This document shows positions 56,914 through 64,000 of a DNA stretch of 64,000 nucleotides, one piece after another (the first letter of the stretch is position 1; each line of letters opens with the position of its first letter). The translations under genes were made by a program, and so were the position numbers. The notes under the pieces were generated by a model that saw only the letters and a program-made list of their open reading frames with translations, ran no database searches and was not told where the DNA came from. The DNA comes from Icerya purchasi (lineage: Eukaryota > Arthropoda > Insecta > Hemiptera > Monophlebidae), in assembly GCA_039619475.1 (NCBI GenBank), contig CM077115.1, positions 26,115,083-26,179,082 of the forward strand, given 5' to 3'.

Positions 56914-57359
56914 TCTTCTAAATAATTATTTACAGATTTGATAATATACTTTATGGCCTTAATTTTCCTTTTTTGCGATATTGTATACTGACGATGGAGC
57001 TTGTTGAATTTTAAGGTTAGATTTTGTATCGAATGTTTCTCTTCTACAGCTCTTCTTTTTTTCCAATGACTAATTCTTGCAGAAAATTTAACTAGCTTTA
57101 AACGAACGGTATTGAAAGGCGAGGCTACTATAATTTATCGATACTGATTACAAATATTAATTTTTTTTCTCTTTTTTTTTAAATTTTTCAAACTGACTTT
57201 TATAATTCGTATTACTTAAATTCTTTATTAGCGCAAATTTAAAAAGGAAATTTTCCATTGTATAATTTACGAAAAAGGCCAAAATTAAACATCTAAAACT
57301 ATCTCTGGAAATTAAGTTATTAGATCGAAAATTCTATGGTTTTTGTAATTGCAAAAAAA
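54684..57359. other. Upstream region of the CRAL-TRIO gene
   Basis: Begins with the intron ahead of the first coding exon. It contains several G/C-rich patches (54785-54830, 56120-56160, 56360-56400) that resemble eroded DNA-transposon ends, plus long A and T runs (56036-56061, 56487-56503, 56618-56631, 56883-56906). No exon could be supported. Confidence 0.35.
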
Positions 57360-57710
57360 AAAAAAAACAACTTCAGAAGCTAATTCAGCATTATGAGAAG
57401 AAGAAGACCCTACTAAGTTCATTTAGAATGTGTGCAGCCTATAGTATGTAATCAGCTAATGGACTAATATTACTTGCATTATTGTAAGGCTGACCGCAAG
57501 AATTCTTTATGTGTAAATAAGTTTTTGGCAAAATTTTTAGAACAGCGTCTTCAGTATCTTTAATTTTGTAACGTAGTGTTTTTGTCTTTTGTCTAGAAAT
57601 CTAAAACATCGTTCGACAAGTTCACCAGTTTTTCACCATCTGACAATTACTGATTAATTCTTCATCCGTTGTTTGAAAATGTAACATTTTCTCATTAACC
57701 AATTTTCGGT
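57360..57710 (-). pseudogene. hAT-family (ZMYM/TTF-type) transposase remnant
   Basis: Minus strand: TGELVERCFRFLDKRQKHYV near 57620, matching the G-E-x-V-E-R-F...F region of ZMYM1-like hAT transposases. After a shift, CGQPYNNASNISPLADYIL near 57470, then AAHILNE. In intact relatives this reads C-R-G-Q-S-Y-D-N-A-S-N-M ... C-A-A-H-S-L-N, so the catalytic Asp has become Asn and a segment between is deleted. Relic only. Confidence 0.65.
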
Positions 57711-60299
57711 ATTCTCTATTACTTGCGCAACCGAAATTACTGCAATGAATTATAGTTTGAACAGAGGTGCCTTGTTTTGTAAAGTTACCGGGCCAGTAGC
57801 AAGCCTATTTTGTAAAACGGGATCCCCACTGAGGTTGCTTAATTATTTTTAAATCTCTTTTTCTTCCTCTCCCTTCCCTTCCGGTGATGTTAACTAATAT
57901 ACCCCGAACCAAACTGTACCCGTGAATTATATAATACCTATATAAATTAGTCTTATTCAACTTCTATTTAGATTTTGCCCAATCTTATTTTTAAATTAGG
58001 CGAAATTTCGTATAGGCTCGAGCCTGGATATTATTCATAATTCTTAACTTTTACTTCTTCTAAAGATATTATTTAAGAAGTAAATATGAAATTTTTGGGT
58101 CAACTGGAAAAAAATTTCTTCTAGTCAATAAATTATTTAAATATGGAATACGACCGAAACTTTCAAGTGTTTACATTGAGTAATGAGTTGACAAGCGTAA
58201 GAATACGCGATTCCTGGACTTGGTCACAGCTCACCATTACGGCTTATCTTCACGCTTCGAATATGGCCACAGTAGCATGCTAATGTAAACACCACTTATA
58301 AAATCGCGGCTGCTTGTTATTACGGTTCTCAGCTGTATCCCTCTTATTAAGATTTACTTAATACGTTTATTTTTAAAATTGCCCGCTCTTCTAACTTCTT
58401 CTGTTATTTTATCATTACTTTTAAAATTTGAAGTTTTTCGTTTCCTTTTTTTTTGCACGATTTTCGATAGGTATAACCGTCATTCGTTATTTCTAAAATT
58501 TCTTCTTTTCGTTACTTTCTTCTTTTTTTCGCAAATATTTTCCATATGTTCAAAATATTAGTTCGTTTATTATTTTGCTGCTAGTCATAGTTTAATTCGC
58601 AGCTAAAATGAACTGGCGTTAACAATCTAGACGCGTACCTAGTATTTTTTCTATATAGTAATAACAAAATGCGTCCATTAAAAAGTGTAAAAATTAATGG
58701 GTAAAGCGGCAGAATAAGTTCGACCATACAACATTTTCGATACTCGTGAAACTTCAACAACCCGAATAATTTAAATGCAGGATGAAAGAGAACCGTAAAG
58801 GTGAACAAACAAAACCAATTAAGAGATTATACTGCCATTTTTTTGATAATGAACAAAGGAGAAAGAAATGTGACGAAGGAGGAAAATTTATTAAATAGGA
58901 TGATGCCATTAATGGATTAGCGACCCGATAAATTACTGAGATCCGGGGTCGCTTTAATTTTTTACAGTTATTTCACAAGAGAACTCTTCTCTATGTTACC
59001 GGTAGCCGTTCCATTTATCTTCATCGTCGTTGACGTCGTTACTCACGAGTGTATTAGTAATCCATATTTTTAGTCCTCGAGGAAATTTTAGAAATAACCA
59101 TTGTCAAACCAGTGGTGTGATCGTGTTTTCTATTTGGACAACGGTCTCTCTTATGGGCGGCTCCGTCCACTTTTCTACGAGTGGTCAGTTCTTCTAAATC
59201 TCCATATTGCCCGATAAAATATGCCCATCGCGCGATTTGTCAAAAAAAAAAAAGGATAAAGAATTAAAATTAAGCGCGAACAAATTCATCGAAAAGTACA
59301 TTATTTAAGTACCGGATGTTTTATAATGCAGGAGAGTCTTATAAAATGATTTTCTTTTCTAATCTTTTTTTTTTTTTAACAATGTCCGTATAATTCAATA
59401 TTACAGTACACCGTTTTGTTGTGGTTTATAATAAATTTTACATTCCGTTGCTCTTGAATTAATGAAGCGACCGATTTGTTCAACAACAGTGTAGATCTCT
59501 TGCTATAAAAGTGTATGTATACACGGTATTACAGATGCCGGATGATAACGATGAGAGGAGAATTTCCGGAATAAATAAATAATCGAGGAACCGTCTCTGG
59601 CATGGAGAATAATAGATCTTTTTTACGGACTTTATACTTATTCCTAGATTTGCGTTAAAGATCGTCGATGGTTTGAGGAAATCGTGCTTTAAATGGAACA
59701 GCACAATAGCACGCACACGGGAGTTCACTCATTTTCCGCTATCTTCATCTAGTTGAACAAGCACAGAGACGCGATGTCCACAAATGTACACGAAAAACTG
59801 TGCGTATCTTAAATTTACGTTATATTTAAACATCGAACGAGCATTTTTTTCTTCTAAATTTCATCTTTAAGCGTTTTATTTATTTCAATTGTAGAAGTGT
59901 TCATTACGAATAATAAGCTTAATCTTTGATGAGAATCGATCGCAAAAATAATGTATGCAAACGTGAAACAATTTTTTTTTTTTTTTTTTTTTTTTTAAAT
60001 TGTTACTGTATTACAAACTGGCCATCTAGGTCATTTAACAATATTCTTAACAGGGAAATATTTAGCATGAAGGGAGAAGTACCCAATAGTACCTACCCGA
60101 CGTGAAACAATGCAAACAGAAATAGAAACAAGGTTGAATAATACGTAATTTGCTTTTCGTAGTGAAAAATACGTAATTTGCTATTCGTGCAGAAACCGCT
60201 GACACTTGAGGGACGTGCTATTTGTCAACTGTATATTGGGTAAATAGAAAAAGAGGCGTACCTGGAAATAACATTTAACAATAGGAAGAGATATTCGAT
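57711..60299. other. Unassigned AT-rich spacer
   Basis: No coding domain or element ends recognised. T-rich frames near 58379-58561 look like low-complexity artefacts. Confidence 0.4.
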
Positions 60300-60720
60300 A
60301 TGTTACAACTGACAGAAGTTAAGACAACGAGTTGCGAATAGAAACCTCCGCAATCGGAACAACAGTCATCACACTTGAGATGCTATTAACGAAATCGTCC
60401 GGTAAAAATATTGAAGCAACTGTTTTATCATAGAAAATGACGATACCGAAACAAACATTGGCAAAGCGGATTCTGATAAATAATGTAAGATAGGTCGAAG
60501 ATAGATAAAGCGGACTAAAAGAATTACGAGAAATATTCGGTAAAATATACAAATTAAATATAAATATTGATAAAACTAAAATTATTCTAGTAAGTGCGGA
60601 ATAAGCAGAATGCGGGGAAGCACGAATGTAACAAAAGCAATTAAAATATTTAGACCAACGGATAAGCTTGTTCCGCAAACTACTCGGAGATTATTTACGT
60701 AAAAATAAATAACGCGATAT
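60300..60720 (+). pseudogene. Possible LINE RT fragment
   Basis: Plus strand: LKELREIFGKIYKLNINIDK, TKIILVSAE near 60560-60600 and LKYLDQRISLFRKLLGDY near 60637. This resembles the G-L-x-I-N-x-x-K-T-K and F-x-Y-L-G-x-x-I region following the RT catalytic box. Stops interrupt it and the ADD box is not seen. Confidence 0.45.
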
Positions 60721-63700
60721 TTCAATCTTTTGTTTTTTCTCTTTTTTAAGTCGTATAATTAGAATGGCATTTCATTATTTTCCACGATAGCCGGCTTTAA
60801 ATCTAACAGGTATTATTTCTATTCAATTAATATTTCATCAGTTACTAACTGTGATTATTATTACGTCCTCTAGGTGTATATAGGTATATTATTTGTTTCT
60901 TTTTTTATTACCTATTGCTGTGCTTTAGAAATAGCAACAAATATTTAGCTAATAACTGATACAAAATTTTAAACAAGCTACTCGCACGTAGTTTGGTAAT
61001 TTGTTAAACTTTTATGTATTACGTAATATAATTATCTACTGAAAAAAAAAGAAGAAAAAAAAAAGAAATGTACATTGACGACAATTTTCGTTATAGAGCT
61101 ATCTGCACGCAATGCAACCGTCAATTATTCAAAATGTGTATACGTTAGAAGAACACGAAATTACCGCTCTTAAAATCAGGTGGTTATATAATTTTGAAAA
61201 ATTGATTAATGCTAGAGCGGTAACAAAATAATTATTTGACTTGACATAACACCGTGATATTCAGCCTGCTGTGTTTTTATCACGCTTAATTATAACATCT
61301 GCGAGACAAAAGTGACGGCAAATTCCGCCTTTATCATTCCCGAAATGTTGATATCCATCTCAAAACACAGTCTACTTACTGCGAATTATTGCGTAATATT
61401 ATACACACACATGCAGCACGCACATATATGTCTGTGATAGGTAAATCTCTTAAGCATGACGAACTATAAATAACGAAAAATCACATCCGTCTCAACGCTC
61501 CCAAGGTTTCGCTATAATCCCAGAGACAACGAGTTTTCACGGATGTGAACATTGACACGTCGCGGATTTTTCCAGAAAATGAAAGTGCACATCGTTCGAT
61601 GCGGTTCCAGTGTACTACTAACTAGTTAGTCGGCTGTGTTGATTTTATCAGCGGCATTTTAGAGACGTTTCTGCCATCTCGGATTTTATCGAAACGGTAA
61701 TTAGTGCAAAATGTAGAAATCGTTCAATTGTGTTTTGTATTCTCCCTCACTGTACTCCGCATTCAATCAATACCGATCGGGAACGTTCCCGAATTTGCCC
61801 TCCTAGCATTATTACAATTAGGCGTGTTCTATAGAAAAGCTACATCGTCGATAGGCATAATTAAATTTAAAACAGTGATCGTCTTCGAGCTTTTTTTTTT
61901 TTTTTCTGCGCCAAAAAAGTTTTTCATTAGATGCATTACATAGTTATTCTCGCTATCGACCGAAAAGTTTTGCAGTAGATGTTTAAATACTCGGTGTACT
62001 TGTCACGCTACTTTCATCGCCGCTTGTAGGAAGGGCGTAGTAGTAAATAGTTCACTGTCGCATTTAATTTGGAAGAATCTTTCACTTGAATATGACAAAA
62101 CTGGTATAAGACGTAAGAGGTGAAACAATTAAGTATAAAAATCTCGGAACACTTAAAAAAATGTGTCAAAAAAAACAAACATAGGAAAAGAGAGCACAAA
62201 TAAAACAAAACTCTTAAGGGTGAAAAACAAAGGTATAATAAACTCGTAACTAGTAGAGCGAAATATGGAGAGCAATAAATATGTACCTATTAATGCGAGT
62301 GTTGATTAAAATACTAAATGAAAAAACCGAAACAGAAATTGAAAGAAGAATTTAAAAAATGGTTACAGATAGAAGATAAACGAAATAATAGAATTAAAGA
62401 AGAAAAAATTAAAGAAAAAAAGAGACAGAGTTCTGAATGATATGCTTAATTTCAAACACTCGTATGATGTAAAAATAATGAGAAATCCATAGCCTATAAC
62501 GGGTCTAAGATTAAAATAAAATGTTAACATTTGTCACATTTAGGTACGTACGGAATGAAAGCATTTTTTTTTTTTTCAGTTTAACTTTTTTATTCGATTT
62601 TTTTAATTCCAAGTGTGAAAAATATCGATGGCATACTGTTAAAAAAAAAAAAGCACGGTCAACAGATTGTTCTGAGAAATTTCCCCGACCGGAGTTCTGC
62701 ATTTGCACAGCCTATTCGTTTCGTTATTGATAATGTTTAACGGTCCGGCTATACTGCAAATGCCTAGCAGCGCCTTTGTTACTGCAATTATCCCGGGTGT
62801 TTAATTCGAGATAACCGCTTGGGGATATTTTACTCGTAGGCTAGTTGCGTTTACTGAAGAGTTTGCTTAAATACAACTCTGCGAGTGTTTTTAATCGGCA
62901 ATAGTGGTGAAAATAATTCATCGTTTCTGAGTTTACTTATAAAGTACTTTTTAACCATCTTCGCAACATTTTCCAAAATATTTAGATATTATCGCGTATT
63001 GCACTATACATTTTGTAAACATTTTTTTTTTCTTTTCTTTTTTTTTGTTTTTTTTTTTCGCGGAACATTAGCAACCCAATTTGCCACCATCTATTACTTA
63101 CACGCCTACTTTACAGAAACAACGTTTATATAAGCCGCTGAAGCAAAAAGAGAAACAGAAAGAAACAAAAAAAAACCCTGTTAAGGAAATGAAAAATTAA
63201 ATATATGCATTACTTCTGAATAATTTAAAAATTCTCTGTATTTTTAAGAAGACGAATGGTCAGCCCGCAGCACAGTAACAACTCTTATGTTATACGGAGG
63301 GAAAAATATCTGCATAAGTGTGTCTATTATGTATTTTCTCTGCGCTTATAGTGTTCTCCGCGATTAAATTAAAGATGACCGACGTCATTGCGATAGTATA
63401 ACTGATTTAGTAGTTAAAAATTAGTCAAAATAAAATTATAAATATATATTATTCTCTATTCGGTGTTTAATATATTTTCATCATAATCACAGTTGATACG
63501 AGTAAGCGGTATAATTTCGAGAATGCCGTTCAACCGGACAAGAAATTAAAATAATGCTAATAATTAAAAATAAGGAAGTATTTTGAAAATTAATCGTTAA
63601 TGTTAATGAGCTCACCGCAAAAACCGTTCAACCGAAATAAAATCATGGGGTACTTTGGCTTAATCACATAAATAAAAACTACGTGTTTTTTTTTATTTTT

Positions 63701-64000
63701 TTTTTCATGAACGTGTCAAATGCGGACATTAACCCAGCACGAATGAAATGTTCGCAAGTTACGTGCGGCAGCGGGGTATTCTACCTGAACTAAACGCCGC
63801 GATAGCTGAAAACTTTTAATGTTGAAAAAAAAAAAAGAAACGTATCGCATTACTATGCCATGCTTTTAAATATTACGGTTTTATGCGGTTTTTTTTTCAT
63901 TTTGGGTACGCCAACTAAAAGCAACAACTCAACCAACCTAAGGGGAATTTAAAGAATAGCTCAAAAAGAACATATATCACCAGATTTTAATCTAGCGTGC
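60721..64000. other. Unassigned spacer to window end
   Basis: AT-rich except for a more balanced patch at 61480-61700 that could hold a 5' exon or promoter but shows no frame or clear core promoter. Poly-T runs at 61890-61905 and 63022-63058. No gene supported. Confidence 0.4.

Noticed and set aside
60319..60678. 119-codon minus-strand frame
   Set aside because: The opposite strand carries LINE RT-like text with K-T-K and Y-L motifs, so this frame is best explained as its antisense shadow.
54684..64000. 5' UTR exon and promoter of the CRAL-TRIO gene
   Set aside because: The acceptor at 54684 implies an upstream exon, but many GT sites exist and none could be singled out without transcript data. 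The balanced-composition patch at 61480-61700 is only a guess.
1..64000. CRISPR arrays, bacterial defence operons, phage or viral genomes
   Set aside because: No regularly spaced direct repeats, no operon-like runs of genes and no viral gene order. Everything recognisable is eukaryotic host exon or transposable element.

Overview
The window is AT-rich nuclear DNA of an arthropod, most likely an insect. The evidence is split genes with GT-AG introns, abundant homopolymer and (TA)n tracts, mariner, pogo-like, hAT, BEL/Pao and non-LTR elements, and an insect-style alpha-tocopherol-transfer-protein gene. A large, repeat-rich genome such as a hemipteran is plausible, but that is inference. There are no bacterial operons, CRISPR arrays or viral genomes.

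Host genes. The main gene is on the minus strand. Six coding exons between 54657 and 22671 join in frame into a 310-residue CRAL-TRIO lipid-transfer protein of the alpha-tocopherol transfer protein-like group. Every junction has GT/AG ends and matching phase, and a 3' splice site 26 nt before the start codon implies a further 5' UTR exon upstream. The gene covers at least 32 kb, and its five introns (about 14.5, 9.0, 3.5, 0.6 and 3.5 kb) are mostly transposon debris. A second host exon, on the minus strand at 4815-5044, looks like the first coding exon of a DGAT2/MOGAT acyltransferase whose other exons lie outside the window or were not recognised.

Mobile DNA, left to right. 8-1325: structurally intact mariner with a full 358-residue transposase. 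1480-2860: decayed LINE. 3631-4550: mariner derivative whose 3' half has been replaced by an inverted copy of its own 5' end. 5.4-6.2 kb: non-LTR tails. 8.45-9.99 kb: antisense non-LTR RT/RNase H. 11.5-11.84 kb: LINE piece. 13.5-14.7 kb: BEL/Pao integrase and probable LTR. 14832-16117: decayed mariner inserted in a (TA)n tract. 18.2-20.2 kb: RNase H and RT fragments followed by a tRNA-like SINE head. Inside the host gene: an internally deleted non-LTR element (23.0-24.6 kb), three hAT-type elements with 8-bp target duplications (27.2-28.9, 29.9-30.2 and 32.1-32.4 kb), a 2.06-kb pogo-like element with three copies of a ~430-bp arm (33533-35596), an inverted-repeat element inserted in a non-LTR tail (37.2-38.65 kb), an antisense EN/RT relic (41.7-43.7 kb) and three more non-LTR tails (46.3-50.5 kb). 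Beyond the host gene: hAT and LINE remnants at 52.7, 57.4 and 60.3 kb.

I did not find a clearly new gene system. The most unusual structures are the arm-duplicated pogo-like element, the fold-back mariner, and the pair of related hAT elements, one of which looks like a deletion derivative of the other. All coordinates and joins were worked out by eye.
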